DNA of 64,000 nucleotides. Source: Scolanthus callimorphus. Taxonomy: Eukaryota; Cnidaria; Anthozoa; Actiniaria; Edwardsiidae. Shown here in pieces: positions 1-9,977 of the stretch. Under the pieces are notes generated by a model that saw nothing but the letters and a program-made list of their open reading frames with translations, was not told the DNA's origin and ran no database searches. The stretch's first letter is position 1; each line of letters starts with the position of its first letter. The position numbers and the translations under genes were made by a program. The stretch is from positions 16,465,399-16,529,398 of the forward strand of contig CM066912.1 in assembly GCA_033964015.1 (NCBI GenBank), written 5' to 3'.

Positions 1-214
1 ATACTCGTTTTATGTTTTTTTCTAATCAAAATCAGGACTTTTAGAAGGAAAAGAACATTAGCCTTTACTTTTTGTCCAAACATTCTCTACTTCAGAATAT
101 CGCACATTAAAAATTACGTGTTTATGGTAGTTATATTATAAAAAATATATACAGTCAGCTTTTATGGAATGTTCCATGCTCAACATTATTTCCACAGAGT
201 TCTTTTTTTTATTT
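1..214. other. AT-rich sequence, no feature seen
   Basis: No coding frame, repeat unit or RNA was recognised before the LINE fragment begins. Confidence 0.4.
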
Positions 215-1187
215 TCTAAATTTGCCAATTTGCGTATGGAACACTGTATTAGAGATATCGAAGAATGGATGACTGCCAATAAGCTAAAGCTTTTAATCCG
301 AACTTCTTGTCATTTCAGCTCGCCACCGCCCATCGCCCATGCTCAACTCCCTCTCCGTTGGGACTGAACGGGTGTATTGCTCTTCGTCTGCCAAAAATAT
401 TAGGGCCTCGTTCGACAATGCAATGTCCATGGACAAGCAAGTTACTACTATTTGTAAATCCGCTTACTATCACCTCTACAACATTGCCAAAATAAGAAAA
501 TGTATTTCCTTTAAGAATTGCGAAACTCTGATCCATGCCTTTGTAACCTCTAAACTTGATTATTGTAATTCCCTTTTATCTGGTATACCTAAAACCCAGA
601 TACAGAAACTACAACATGTTCAGAATAGTGCTGCGCGTCTCCTGACTGGGTCTCGCAAGAACTACCATATCACCCCTATTTTGCAAGAGCTACACTGTCT
701 ACCGATATCTGAGCGGATCAACTATAAAGTTTTACTTTTGACTTTTAAGGCATTGAATGATAAGGGACCATTTTACTTGTTGATCTTTTAAAACCCTATA
801 TCCCAACTAGAACACTACGTTCCTCGTCCAAGTCACTCCTTAGTAGACCAAAATGCAAACTTAAGACTTATGGCCAAAGGGCATTCTCTTATACAGCTCC
901 CTCCATTTGGAACGCTCTGCCTGATGATATACGTGACATTAATTCACTGAGTGTTTTTAAGTCAGCCATCAAAACATTACTATTTAGGAGCGTTTTTAAC
1001 ATATAAATTTTAAAGTTTTCATTGTTTTATAATTTTTATCACACTGTAAGCATTTTTATCTTTTTATTTATTCATTTTTATTTCTTATATTTTTAGTTGA
1101 TTAATTTTATTTAGCAGAACAATTATTGTAAAGCGCTATTGGATTTTTAGTAGAAATGGCGCTATATCAAAATTTATATTATTATTA
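215..1187 (+). pseudogene. 3' end of an L2/CR1-like LINE (reverse transcriptase C-terminus)
   Basis: This is a decayed fragment of the reverse-transcriptase ORF of a non-LTR retrotransposon. An early segment (about 215-300) reads RDIEEWMTANKLKL, the conserved block after the RT palm. The reading then shifts to another frame (339-791) containing KLDYCNSLL, QHVQNSAARLLTG and ERINYKVLLLTFKAL. Near 785 it shifts again and continues as GQRAFSYTAPSIWNALPDDI and ends at a stop at 1004-1006. The catalytic YADD/FADD part is absent, so it is a 5'-truncated copy, as usual for LINEs. The 3' tail holds TAAAGCGCTATTGG and a similar GGCGCTATAT block followed by ATT repeats ending near 1187, the usual 3' end of L2/CR1-type elements. 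It is certainly dead. The family assignment within the Jockey/CR1/L2 group is approximate. Confidence 0.85.
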
Positions 1188-1445
1188 GCGGAGCTCCTGA
1201 GCGCCATACATAAGGAAAAGTGGTATCAGAATTCAGACGTATAACCATCAAGTCGCTTTTGAGTGGTTTCAGAGGTTTTTGTCAATTTCAATGACGTAAA
1301 CAGTGACGTCATGTCACGTGACTTTGACAATAGACAGGTGAATTGAGTTTATTTCCACACAGCTTACATAAATCAGGTAGAGTAAAAAAATAGGAGGTGG
1401 CAGGGGACCCATGAAACCATCAGGTTTATCGAGTAGGGTCCCCTG
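1188..1445. mobile_element. Fragment of the AGCGGAGCTCC repeat family plus a short hairpin
   Basis: The start AGCGGAGCTCCTGAGCGCCAT matches the termini of elements near 53.97, 56.73 and 58.41 kb. A TGACGTCA site followed by CACGTGAC lies at about 1302-1322. A hairpin at about 1402-1445 pairs GGCAGGGGACCC with AGGGTCCCCTG. The segment is sandwiched between two LINE 3' ends and has no coding potential. Confidence 0.4.
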
Positions 1446-1550
1446 TATTTAAATTAAATAATAATAATAAATAAGTGAATATATGGATGTGTCTTCATAA
1501 TGTTCATTTGCGTGCTGTTCTATATATTTTTCGTTTTTTTATAGATATTG

Positions 1551-3456
1551 CTACATTGCCAGAAAAGTTGAAAGATTTAATTTGAATGAGGGAAGGTTAT
1601 TAGACGATGTTACAAAAAGAGGGAGAAAATTCCAAATTTTAGGACCTTGATATAAAATAGTAAACATCTTAATATTTGTTCTACAGGGGTGGCTACGGAA
1701 TTGAGGGGCAGATCGTGTGTTATAATTATGAATATTGCTACCAGTTAGAAATAAATTGTGAAAGGGGGCTGGTAGTAGATCATGATAGTAAGAGAACATA
1801 AACTTAGCAACATGAAATGAATTAATTTTGAATATGTCTAGGATTTTCAGTCTTGCAAAAAGGGGTGCAGAGTGGGCTCGAAATTCAGAATTTGTAATGG
1901 CACGGACCGCTCGCTTTTGGAGCAAAAAAATACGATTTAAGTTAGAAACATACGTTGAAGACCAGACAATGGTGCAGTAAGTAAGATACGGAAAAATTAA
2001 GCTATAGTAAAGAGATACTTTGGCTGCAGTCGAAAGAAAAAAGCGAGACCTAAAAATAACACCGGCTGATTTAGGAATTTTTTGGCAAATATAGTTAATA
2101 TGAAATTTCCACGATAAATTGGAGTCCAAGTAAATGCCTAAAAATTTGACATGATCTTTCTGCACGATTGGCTGGTTATCATAGAGTATAGGAGCGGTGA
2201 TGCGCGTTAACTTTTGTTGAGCTTTGAAGAAAATACAATTGCTTTTCTTGGCATTTACAGACAGTTTGTTAGCTTTCATCCAGAGGTCAACGTCAACAAG
2301 CTCCTTATTTAAAACATCAGTAACAATTTTTGGGTCGGAATGCGAATAAAAAATACTTGTGTCGTCAGCAAAAAGCATAGCTTCAGCCATTCGGAGAGTA
2401 TTGGGAAGATCGTTTATATAAAGCACAAAGAATAACGGGCCTAATATTGATCCTTGAGCTGCCCCGCACTTGACAAGCTGCTTGGTGGAACAGCTATTAT
2501 TAAATTGAACAAATTGGTATCTATTAGTGAAATAGCTTCTGACCCAATCCAAAGCAACTCCACGTATTCCATAATGTTCTAGTTTCGTAAACAGAATGTT
2601 GTAATCAAGGGTATCAAATGCTTTGGAAAGGTCAAGGAATATACCGGCTGTTATTTTACTTTGATCAATGGCAGTGGCGATGTTGTTAATTAGATGAGTG
2701 AGACAAAGATCGGTAGAGTGGTGTTTTCGAAATCCAAATTGGAGGTGGTAAAGAACATCAAGACGATCAAGAAATGTAGAAATTCGGTTATGGAAAACCC
2801 GCTCAAAGAATTTAGAGAAGATAGGAAGTAATGAGATTGGTCGGTAGTTGGAAAATGACTTAGGAGAATCGCTTTTAAATATTGGGATTAATTTAGCAAT
2901 TTTAAGTCTATCAGGAAATACACCTGTAACAAGAGATAGATTAATCATATTGGTTAGTGGCCCAGGCCTTAAGTTACCTGAGAGAGAGGCCTTGGTTTTG
3001 CGCTTATTGATTACCTCATTATTAGTTTCCATGTCTGTTTAATGTCATTTTTGGCTAGATCAAATCGCCTGTCATAGTATTGCCGTTTAGCCAACTTAAT
3101 AAGATGATTGAGTTTGTTTCTATAAGATTTATAGGCCACTTCGCGCGTTAGACTTGGAAATTTCAATAGTTGTTTATACAATTTATTCTTTCTTTTTATG
3201 GACACCAACAAAGAGTTTGATATCCAGGGGAATTTGGTTTGCCATTATATCTAAGTTTAACCTTTTTAAGGGGAAAGCTGAGATTATAAAGGCGTATGTA
3301 TTAATGGGAAAAGTTATTGTATGTGTCATTTACATTAGATTCAACAAGGTAGTCAGACCAATTGACTTGCGAAAGATGGGCTCGAAAAAGGTTCAAATTA
3401 GCCGCACAAAAATCTCTTCTCATTGCGTAATTAGGTCCTTTGTTAGCAGATAATTA
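1551..3456 (-). pseudogene. LINE ORF2, linker and reverse transcriptase domain
   Basis: The longest open stretch (1551-3032, 493 codons) has the whole RT core in order: NYRPISLLPIFSKFFERVF, AFDTLDYNIL, the GAAQGSILGPLFF block, the catalytic FADD in MLFADDTSIF, and FLGIYLDSNLSW. After it comes the usual LINE C-terminal region (RAVRAITN, IWNFLP). The upstream linker lies in other frames: YKSYRNKLNHLIKLAKRQYY at 3011-3211, then NYAMRRDFCAANLNLFRAHL and LKKVKLRYNGKPNSP at about 3215-3450, with an internal stop after NNFSH. At least two frameshifts and a small deletion near 3030 separate linker from RT. The enzyme would nick-prime and copy LINE RNA into chromosomal DNA. This copy is inactive as read, although the RT core itself is uninterrupted. 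Confidence 0.9.
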
Positions 3457-3457
3457 G

Positions 3458-4586
3458 CACTTATTCTATTTCAATTGAGGTGGATAGTGGCAGAATATAT
3501 ACCGAGAGCCGCAGGCTCGAGGTAAATATTCTTAAAGCCACTATCCACCGAAATTGAAATAGAATAAGTGTTTTAGTATATACCAGCAAGGCAACCTGTC
3601 GAATTTTCAGTCGGAAAACAATACAAAAAGTTGTGTTAGCGTTTTAAAACTACGCGCGTGACAAAACTCACGCAAACTTAGATGATTTGCATAAGCACGT
3701 TTTTGGTCGATTTTGACAGCTCTAGAAAGTTTGCAAGCATTTTTCGAAAAGCTGGGGGAAAAAATGGACAATTCAAGGGATTTTCAACAAATTGGACATG
3801 TAGCGAGCAATATATTGTATCATTTCAATTCAAGAAGGAATATAGGTTCAAATGGAAGAGCATTTGTAACCAATTCGCCAAACGTTTCCGAGATGAAAAT
3901 TATTTGTCGGCAGCCACTCGGATGTTGCACAAGTACTTTGCTGGAAAAATGGAGTGAACAAACACCGTAAACACTGGATATTTGAGGGGAAAAAAACGAT
4001 TTAGCAGGATAAAACAGCTACACGAAACCTTGTGAAAAGGCTTTATGGGGTTATCATTAGGCAAGAAGAAGGAAAACTAACTACTAACAGAAGTCTCCTT
4101 TGTGGCGGACAGTTCGCTCGCAAAAAAACTACAAGAAAGCTGCCGATCAGTCGTTGCAAGACACAAACCATCCTCAGGTACTTTGAAAATTAGCTCTTTC
4201 GACTGTATTTTCTCGACATATTGTATATTATAGTTTTGATTTTTGTCAGATTAATAAAATAAAGGGAAAATACAAGGCTAAAATAATTTTCATTCATGTT
4301 TTGCCAGCTAAAGTTTTTCAACTCGGGTTTCAGTGCAAGCGTGTTTTTCACAAACAACGCTCAGACGATTTGTGAGCTTATTAAATCCAGAGAGACCGAT
4401 TTTGAGACAAAGAAATCTAATTTGTTACTTCTTTAGTTTTGTTGACTGGCTTTTCTTCGCCACTGCATGAAATTTGCTTGCCAACACAATATCTACTGTT
4501 TCGGAGGTAAATAATGTCTTAGATTCCGAGATTCTAAACCAATCAAAATGCTCGTTCTTAGGAGGTTGCCGAGCTGGTATATACTA
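3458..4586. mobile_element. Hairpin plus TIR DNA element inserted in the LINE
   Basis: Two adjacent modules were inserted together into the LINE linker. The first is a hairpin at 3458-3570 whose arms begin CACTTATTCTATTTCAATT and meet around GAGCCGCAGGCTCGAG. The second is a 1-kb body (3576-4584) with 22-bp terminal inverted repeats starting GTATATACCAGC, flanked by TA on both sides (3574-3575 and 4585-4586). The LINE protein frame is recognisable on either side, which supports insertion as one unit. Two overlapping short open frames inside (3682-3970) have no recognisable motif, so the element is probably non-autonomous. The TA target would fit a Tc1/mariner-type or related transposase, but that is only an inference. 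Confidence 0.7.
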
Positions 4587-4591
4587 AAGGG

Positions 4592-4610
4592 TTATATGGA
4601 ACATAAGCAA
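4592..4610. repeat. Left target-site duplication of the Penelope-like insertion
   Basis: A 19-bp sequence, TTATATGGAACATAAGCAA, is repeated exactly at 4975-4993. On the - strand it encodes part of the LINE endonuclease block FAYVPY, so it is LINE sequence duplicated when the Penelope-like fragment inserted. Confidence 0.8.
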
Positions 4611-4746
4611 TGGGCACACAATATCAGACCTCACCATCAAGTGCATTAAAAAGGTGGCTAAACAGGAGGATCTGACTTCTGTCGAGGGCCTTTGGATCGA
4701 CAAGTTAAGAACCATGAGCCCTGATGGACTTAACCTTAGAGAATAA
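4611..4746 (+). pseudogene. C-terminal end of a Penelope-like element GIY-YIG endonuclease ORF
   Basis: The frame ending at the stop 4744-4746 reads DLTIKCIKKVAKQEDLTSVE and then GLWIDKLRTMSPDGLNLRE. The final ExxW..KL.T..P.GLN pattern is characteristic of the C-terminal end of the GIY-YIG nuclease region that follows the reverse transcriptase in Penelope-like retroelements. Only about 40 codons remain, so the copy is strongly 5'-truncated. It lies antisense to the LINE it entered, and a 19-bp direct repeat flanks the insertion. A hammerhead-ribozyme-like motif lies about 155 bp downstream, as expected for the terminal repeat of this class. The fragment has no enzymatic capacity. Confidence 0.75.
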
Positions 4747-4896
4747 ATTTAGAACTCTTTAGACTTAGCTTATTACTAAATTGTACCATTGTATTCAGTT
4801 TCGTTTTCTTCTCTTTGAGCGCGCGCATTCAGAATTTGTCTGCGCGCGCAGGGTACGTTTGTATATACGCGTATGCATATGTAACTGATTTCTGTA

Positions 4897-4945
4897 ACCG
4901 CCCTGATGAAGGACTGAAAGTAAAGAGTCCGAAACGTCGGCACAA
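4897..4945 (+). ncRNA. Hammerhead-ribozyme-like motif of a Penelope-like element
   Basis: The conserved core CTGATGA (4903-4909) is followed by a 5-bp stem GGACT/AGTCC (4911-4915 with 4926-4930) closed by a 10-nt loop, then GAAA (4931-4934) and CGTC (4935-4938), the expected cleavage position. Stem I can start with GCC (4900-4902) pairing GGC (4939-4941). Stem III would be only the ACGT self-complement, as known for the minimal type I hammerheads of Penelope-like elements, which may act as dimers. One extra A (4910) sits between the core and stem II. Whether this RNA still cleaves is unknown. Confidence 0.7.
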
Positions 4946-4974
4946 ATCTTATCTGTTTTGTCCTTTCTCTCTAT

Positions 4975-4993
4975 TTATATGGAACATAAGCAA
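4975..4993. repeat. Right target-site duplication of the Penelope-like insertion
   Basis: Exact copy of the 19 bp at 4592-4610. It continues without a break into the LINE endonuclease sequence to the right. Confidence 0.8.
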
Positions 4994-5950
4994 AAACAGG
5001 TAGATGATCAGCTATGTCATTAATAATAATACCGTTGAACACATTGGGCGTATAGTGATTGGTTAAGATATTGTCTATTAGAGTAGCGGAGTGAGGAGTT
5101 ATGCGAGTAGGTCTATTGATCAGCGGAACAAACATGTAAGAGAACAGACTATCAATAAATTATTGTGTGTAACCATGATCAGAATAGCGTAACAAATCCA
5201 GGTTATAATCACCGGCTACGTAACAATACTTGTCACCTTGGAAATTTTTCCAAGGATATCATTGAAAGCATCAAGAAAAGCTGCTAAATTTTGATTTGGC
5301 GGTCGGTAGACAGAGCCTACGATAATATTTTTTCCCAGAGGGGATGTTAATTTCAACAAAAAGTGATTCGATGACTTCGGAATTTGAATAATTACAGTCG
5401 GGCAAAATTTTGAATTCGAGGTTTTCTTGTAAATAAAGGCCTGTTCCACCTGCATTTTTATCAATACGATTATTTGAAATAAATGTGTAGCCCGGAATAT
5501 CGATAAGATCCTTTGTTTGATCCGTTAACCAGGTTTCCGAGATACCGATGACTGAGGTTGGTTTTTGCAGACGACCCAACAATAATTTGAATTTATCAAA
5601 GTTGCCGAGAAGGCTGCGAGCATTAACGTGTAGTATAGAAAATGAAGCGTCTGAAGAAAAATTTCGCACTTGATCATTTATCTCTTCCTCGACAAAATAG
5701 TTACTATCGGGGGGCTGACGTCGAGGTTTTCATCAGGATCGGGAGGGGTATAGAATGAATCCCTAGACCTTAAACGGTCAGATATAGGGCTGAATTTTAG
5801 GGAACTTAGGCGATCAAAATCATAATTAAGTGAGCCATGTAGCATTTCAAAAAGAGCAAAATGAAAGGAGGTATTGTCTAGTTTGAAAAAGGGAAGTGCA
5901 GAAAGCGGATTCGCAATAGTGAAAGCCATTTCTAAGCTAAGAATTGACAT
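4975..5950 (-). pseudogene. LINE ORF2, N-terminus and apurinic-type endonuclease domain
   Basis: Reading leftward from an ATG at 5950, a leader (MSILSLEMAFTIANPLSALP and onward) runs to a frameshift in the G6 run near 5709-5714. The continuation has the endonuclease blocks in order: SILHVNARSL (the conserved Asn), IGISETWLTD (the catalytic Glu), NAGGTGLYL, then after another frameshift near 5330-5400 IIVGSVYRPPNQ, VAGDYNLDLL, ATLIDNILTN and IADHLPVFAYVPY (the conserved His). A stop follows HGYTQ near 5176. This domain cuts the target DNA strand for target-primed reverse transcription. The domain is almost complete but broken by two frameshifts and one stop, and its junction with the RT part is destroyed by the two insertions to its left. 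Confidence 0.88.
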
Positions 5951-5981
5951 TAGGGATGAGATATACTTATCTACTGTCCAA

Positions 5982-6827
5982 TTAGGTTAGCATTTCCAGC
6001 TCGCTTCGAGTAAGCTCTTCCAGTACGCTGAGGTCTGTGACTTTGATCCTATCGCTGTCATTTGTCTCTCGAAGGTAAATGACTTGGTTCCTTGACCAGC
6101 AGTAGGCGTATTCAAACTTTGTTTTGAACTTCTTTGCCTCAGCGTACAACTCTTGGGTCTTGGGTGGTAGATGGTCCAAAAGCATTGCTTTAGAAAGGTT
6201 AGCGTCGTCAGCTAAACCAAGGGCGGCAGGCAATACTTTGGAGGCTTTTTGTCTCACTGACATAACTTCGTCTCGTGCAAGTCTTCTAACAAACTTACAG
6301 ATTATAGGCTTTGGCTCGCCTGGCTTGGGGGTCCGAGTTGGTACACGATGGGCAATGTCGATATCCCTGATATCGACATGAGCGCCCATTGCACGGAACA
6401 GTCCCACGCAGAGGTTGGAGGTGTCTCGAGCTGACTCACCATATCGCTCTTCGGCAGTCTCGCTCTCTGGAACTCCTAATATCTTGATATTGAGCCTGTA
6501 GTTGTAATTAACCATATCGTCCAGGACCCTTTCCATTTTGTTAAACTTTTTGTTAAGCGCATCAAGGCGTTTCTCTAATAGAGGCAGAGACTTCTTGGCC
6601 ATGGTGCAGAAGCCATTAATACCATCATATTCGTCACTGAGGAACTGGATGGGGGTCGCAGTTTCTGATTGACATGGTTCGCCATTAGTCGCCGCTTCTC
6701 CACGTTTCTCTTGTTCCTTTAGCGCTCTCTGAAGTTTGGCAAATTCAGCCTGAAGGTTTTTCAGTTCGTCCTTCATAGCCACATTTTCTTCCTGTAAAGA
6801 TTTAACTGTGGAATTTTTCGGTGGCAT
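5982..6827 (-). CDS. LINE ORF1 protein, coiled-coil/RRM type (L1 ORF1-like fold)
   Basis: This frame encodes an RNA-binding chaperone of a LINE that would coat the element RNA. I start at the ATG at 6825-6827 (MPPKNSTVKS, 281 codons) rather than 60 bp further upstream, because the extra leader MPVCWSG is atypical. Residues about 10-50 are a charged coiled coil (LQEENVAMKDELKNLQAEFA), followed by a second helix (KKSLPLLEKRLDALNKKFNK). An RRM-like core follows, containing YRLNIKILGVPES, DIDIAHRVPTRTP and PIICKFVRRLARDEVM, and the end has the C-terminal region YAYCWSRNQVIYLRETN. The frame is intact, unlike ORF2 of the same element, and the 31-bp gap to the ORF2 start is LINE-like. It is probably not expressed as host protein. 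Confidence 0.85.
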   Translation of the reverse strand: MPPKNSTVKSLQEENVAMKDELKNLQAEFAKLQRALKEQEKRGEAATNGEPCQSETATPIQFLSDEYDGINGFCTMAKKSLPLLEKRLDALNKKFNKMERVLDDMVNYNYRLNIKILGVPESETAEERYGESARDTSNLCVGLFRAMGAHVDIRDIDIAHRVPTRTPKPGEPKPIICKFVRRLARDEVMSVRQKASKVLPAALGLADDANLSKAMLLDHLPPKTQELYAEAKKFKTKFEYAYCWSRNQVIYLRETNDSDRIKVTDLSVLEELTRSELEMLT

Positions 6828-7028
6828 GATATTTATTTTTGCTTTTCGAGAGCTCAAAAAAAGCACACCTGACCAGCACACAGGCACCGGGTTGAGTTCG
6901 AATCTAAAGACAACTTTTGCTCGAACCTAAAGACAACTTTTGCCAAGTTTGGTCGTCATTGGAGCTTTCCCACTGGAGATATGATTGTTTTCCTTTCATT
7001 TCTGAATAAAACGTATAGTGTAATTCCG

Positions 7029-7049
7029 TGTGTGTGTGTTTGTGTGTCC
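7029..7049. repeat. (TG)n microsatellite
   Basis: An imperfect run of TG dinucleotides with one T interruption. Confidence 0.7.
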
Positions 7050-7140
7050 GCTCGGCACACAGGCATCCCAATTTCAGGCGGGAAAATAGGCAAAAACACG
7101 CACGCGAGCTTCTATTTTTGTCGCCTTCGTGTTTAGTTTT

Positions 7141-7450
7141 AACGGAGCTCCGGCCAGGCGCTAGTTGACCAACGTTGGGTTAATTAAAGTTATGTTAGAA
7201 GCAAGTGGGTGTACCACCAAGGTCACGCGGCATGACGTCATCGATGACGTCATCAAAACTAGAAAAGTCAATATCTCAAGAAGGTAACATCGCTAGTTGA
7301 CCAAACTTGGGTAAAGTTATCTTGGAGGCAAGGGGGGTGCACCACCAAGGTCACGTGGCATGACGTCATCAACACTAGAGAAGTCAATATCTCAAGAAGG
7401 TAACACCGCTAGGTGACTAAATTGGGTTAAGTTATCGTTAGCGATAAGTC
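7141..7450. repeat. Minisatellite of about 115 bp with CRE-like palindromes
   Basis: The stretch begins ACGGAGCTCC, resembling the AGCGGAGCTCC termini elsewhere, and holds about three units. Each unit has a phrase like CTAGTTGACCAAACTTGGGT, GGTCACGTGGCATGACGTCA, and AGTCAATATCTCAAGAAGGT. The first unit has the double palindrome TGACGTCATCGATGACGTCA. The unit is a diverged relative of the arrays at 54.5-55.1 and 57.2-58.1 kb. Confidence 0.7.
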
Positions 7451-8723
7451 CCAAGAAATCAAGAATATTTTTTCTTTTGCGCGCGAACGTCCCCAAGGAT
7501 TCTTCCCTGAGCCGTCACACCACGCCGATCACGATCCAAGGTTTCGGGCCGTCGGCAAGAAGTCGGAAGAGTGGCGTGACTCCAAACTGTCCAGCAGATC
7601 GTACTGAACATCCGTTTTGCCGGTTTAATTTTTAGAAAAGGTTAAAATAGAACGGGAAAAAAGCAAATTCGAAAGTTATATCTCTGTTGGTAGGAAAGAT
7701 ACATCATCTGACTTTAATGTTTCCGAGGTCAAATGCCAATTAATTGAAAACTGAGTGGAATTCGGGGCCTCGAATACAGCTGGTAGCGTGTTTATAGCGT
7801 GGTATTTGTCAAAATAGCGCCTGAGTTGCCAGCCTTCCAAATCTTTATAGACACCGGGAGCAAATGTGAAAATGTCACTATTTCAACCCAAAGTGGCATA
7901 AAGGGAAGAAAGAAAGACTCAAATGAGGTATGTGATATAAATTTTAAATTTTGAATTTTCTCAGATTAACGATATAAAATTCATTCTTAGAGTTCCCACA
8001 TATTTAATACACAGATTGTAAGCTTGGGCTGCTTGTGGGATCACAAGAAATTTCCTGCGGAGTTATTCCAGCAATTTCTATATCATTTGCATTTTTGTAG
8101 TTCTCTTCTTTCAATACGTTAAAAATTTCGCATAAGGAAGAAACATGTAATTTTGCGTTTGAGATCTCCCGCAAACGAAGACAATATTCTCGTGCCGTTT
8201 AAATGGAATGCCCGTTACAAGAACATTTGTATCTTGGCGAGGAAAAACAAACTCCTCGCGAAAAGCCCTCCAGTGATCGGCCTGGCAGGCAATTACTATG
8301 TTCGAAACAAGCCCGTAAGCGTGAGATCGACGTTACGAACATCACGCGCAACAGAAGAGAAGTCCTGTAAAATATATCCCATTAGTTCAAATAGGGGGAT
8401 CACGAAACGCCTTTATAGTGATAGGCCTGGCGGACAATCACTATGTTGGAAAGAAATCGACATTACAAGCATAGCAATTCGTCATTTGGTTGCAATAATA
8501 ACAATTTCGTCATTTGCGGCGTGCATGAACAAACCTACAGGAGCAAGAGATAGTACCGATAAAAGCAGGAGTCTCAATTTTAACATCACGGTTTTCGTGC
8601 GCCGGGATTTTACCGACTGGTCCTACCGGGAACGGGATTTTACCTAATGGGAACCCTGTTTTAAGGGCCCCGCCGATATCTTCCGCCTGTAGAAGAGCAT
8701 CTTGCTTGTGGCGTAGCACGAAA
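7451..8723. other. Non-coding, partly dispersed repeat
   Basis: No gene was recognised. At about 8270-8500 two diverged copies of a phrase near GTGATAGGCCTGGCGGACAA and CGACATTACAAGCATA occur; related phrases recur at 24.4-24.5 and 25.3-25.4 kb, so this is a dispersed repeat. A 164-codon open frame at 8153-8647 covers the repeat and is not considered a gene. Confidence 0.5.
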
Positions 8724-9313
8724 CTTGACAAGTATGGTCTGATTAATAATTCTCTGACATGGTTAACATCATACCTCACGGGGCGGAGTCAGCAATGCTT
8801 AGACAATGGGAGTCTATCAACAGTTAGATCATTAACGTGCGGGGTCCCTCAGGGGAGTATACTCGGTCCGTTATTGTTCCTCGTATACATCAATGATTTA
8901 CCCAACTGCCTTAAATTTTCTAAAGGCAGAATGTACGCGGATGATACCAACTTGACCATAGCGTCCTCTGATCTTTCTGTTATTAAATCTAAACTAAATC
9001 TAGACCTAAACAACATAAGACACTGGTTGATAGCTAATAAGTTAAGTCTCAATGTGGCCAAAACGGAGTATATGCTCATAGGCTCTAATCAAAGACTCTC
9101 CACCCCTGGCAATAAAATAGATATCCACATCAATAATAGTGAAATTAAGAGGGTCAAATCTGCCAAATCACTAGGGGTTAACATTGACGAGAGCCTCTCT
9201 TAGGAGGTTCACGTCAATGAAATCTCTGAGAAGATCTCACGTCGCATTGGTGCCATAAAGAGAATAAGACCCTTTGTGCCTCTTGAAACCTTGAAGGTAA
9301 TGCTGGTTTAAAG
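8724..9313 (+). pseudogene. LINE reverse transcriptase fragment
   Basis: The frame from LDKYGLINNSLTWLTSYLTG runs through CGVPQGSILGPLLFLVYIND, the catalytic YADD in RMYADDTNLTI, HWLIANKLSLNVAKTEYM and SLGVNIDESLS. It then meets a TAG stop at about 9200 where a Trp codon is expected, and continues in the same frame as EVHVNEISEKISRRIGAIKR to about 9308. Only the RT palm and part of the thumb remain; both the 5' part and the 3' end are missing. It is a different family from the - strand LINE at 1.4-7 kb, as the RT core sequences differ clearly. Non-functional. Confidence 0.88.
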
Positions 9314-9586
9314 CGTGTTGATCGGAATGTCAACAGAAACCTGAATTTACGCCTGTGACCTCAACATTCAACTAAATATAATGAAGCTCTGGCGAAATAA
9401 CCCCGCTGGTGTTGTTATGTTTAGCTAGAATAACTTTTACCTTTAGTAATTTAAGGTTTCGTTGTATTTGGCGTTTGTCAGTAGATAAAATTAGACATTT
9501 TAGAAACGTAGTGAAAATACCGCCATTGGAGGACTTTTGTGTTAGACGGACATTTAGAGTGTCCAACCATCCCGACTTGTATATTT
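9314..9586. other. AT-rich spacer, nothing recognised
   Basis: No coding frame with recognisable motifs and no obvious repeat structure was seen. Confidence 0.4.
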
Positions 9587-9775
9587 AAGGGGCCGACCAT
9601 TTGACTTCTGAGGGGGGGGGGGGGGGGGGGGGTTGGATGATTTTGAAAAAAAAATTTCCTGCACAGCATATTTGTCATAATACTCAACCAATTTTATGAA
9701 ATAAATATCCTACAATATCTTAGAGACGTAAAAAAAATCTTGCAAAAAAAATCATCCACCCCCCCCCCCCCCACT
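9587..9775. mobile_element. Poly-G/poly-C inverted-repeat element, truncated
   Basis: The left end AAGGGGCCGACCATTTGACT matches the left end of the element at 52488-52709. A G run of about 22 (from 9611) followed by GGATGATTTTG is mirrored by AAATCATCCA and a C run at about 9759-9772. The right terminus seen in the 52.5-kb copy is missing here because the hairpin element to the right begins. Confidence 0.55.
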
Positions 9776-9977
9776 CCATGTGGTCCAATTAGTATATATA
9801 ATAGGACTCCATGCTGTCCAATTAAGAAAAAATTGGATGATTCAGAGGAACTCCAAAATTGGACGAGGCCGCAGGCCGAGTCCAATTTGGAGTTCCGAGG
9901 AATCATCCATTTTTTTCTTAATTCGACAAGCATGGAGTCCTGTTATTTATTAATTATATAACATCCATGTTCAAACC

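Larger units (their letters stand above)
1446..6990 (-). mobile_element. L2/CR1-like non-LTR retrotransposon (disrupted)
   Basis: A LINE reads leftward with the order ORF1 (5982-6827), apurinic-type endonuclease (about 4975-5670), linker and reverse transcriptase (1551-3456), and a 3' tail of TTATT repeats at about 1446-1470. The 5' end is not sharply defined; a repeated ACAACTTTTGC phrase at 6905-6945 probably lies in its 5' UTR. The element has been interrupted twice, by a Penelope-like fragment (4611-4974) and by a hairpin-plus-TIR DNA element (about 3458-4586). ORF2 also carries frameshifts and stops, so the copy cannot move by itself. Confidence 0.85.

Noticed and set aside
3682..3970. 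Two overlapping frames of 85-91 codons
   Set aside because: Lie inside a non-autonomous TIR element, overlap in different frames and show no motif.
8153..8647. 164-codon open frame
   Set aside because: Covers a dispersed repeat also seen at 24-25 kb; no domain, and internal repeats do not keep frame.
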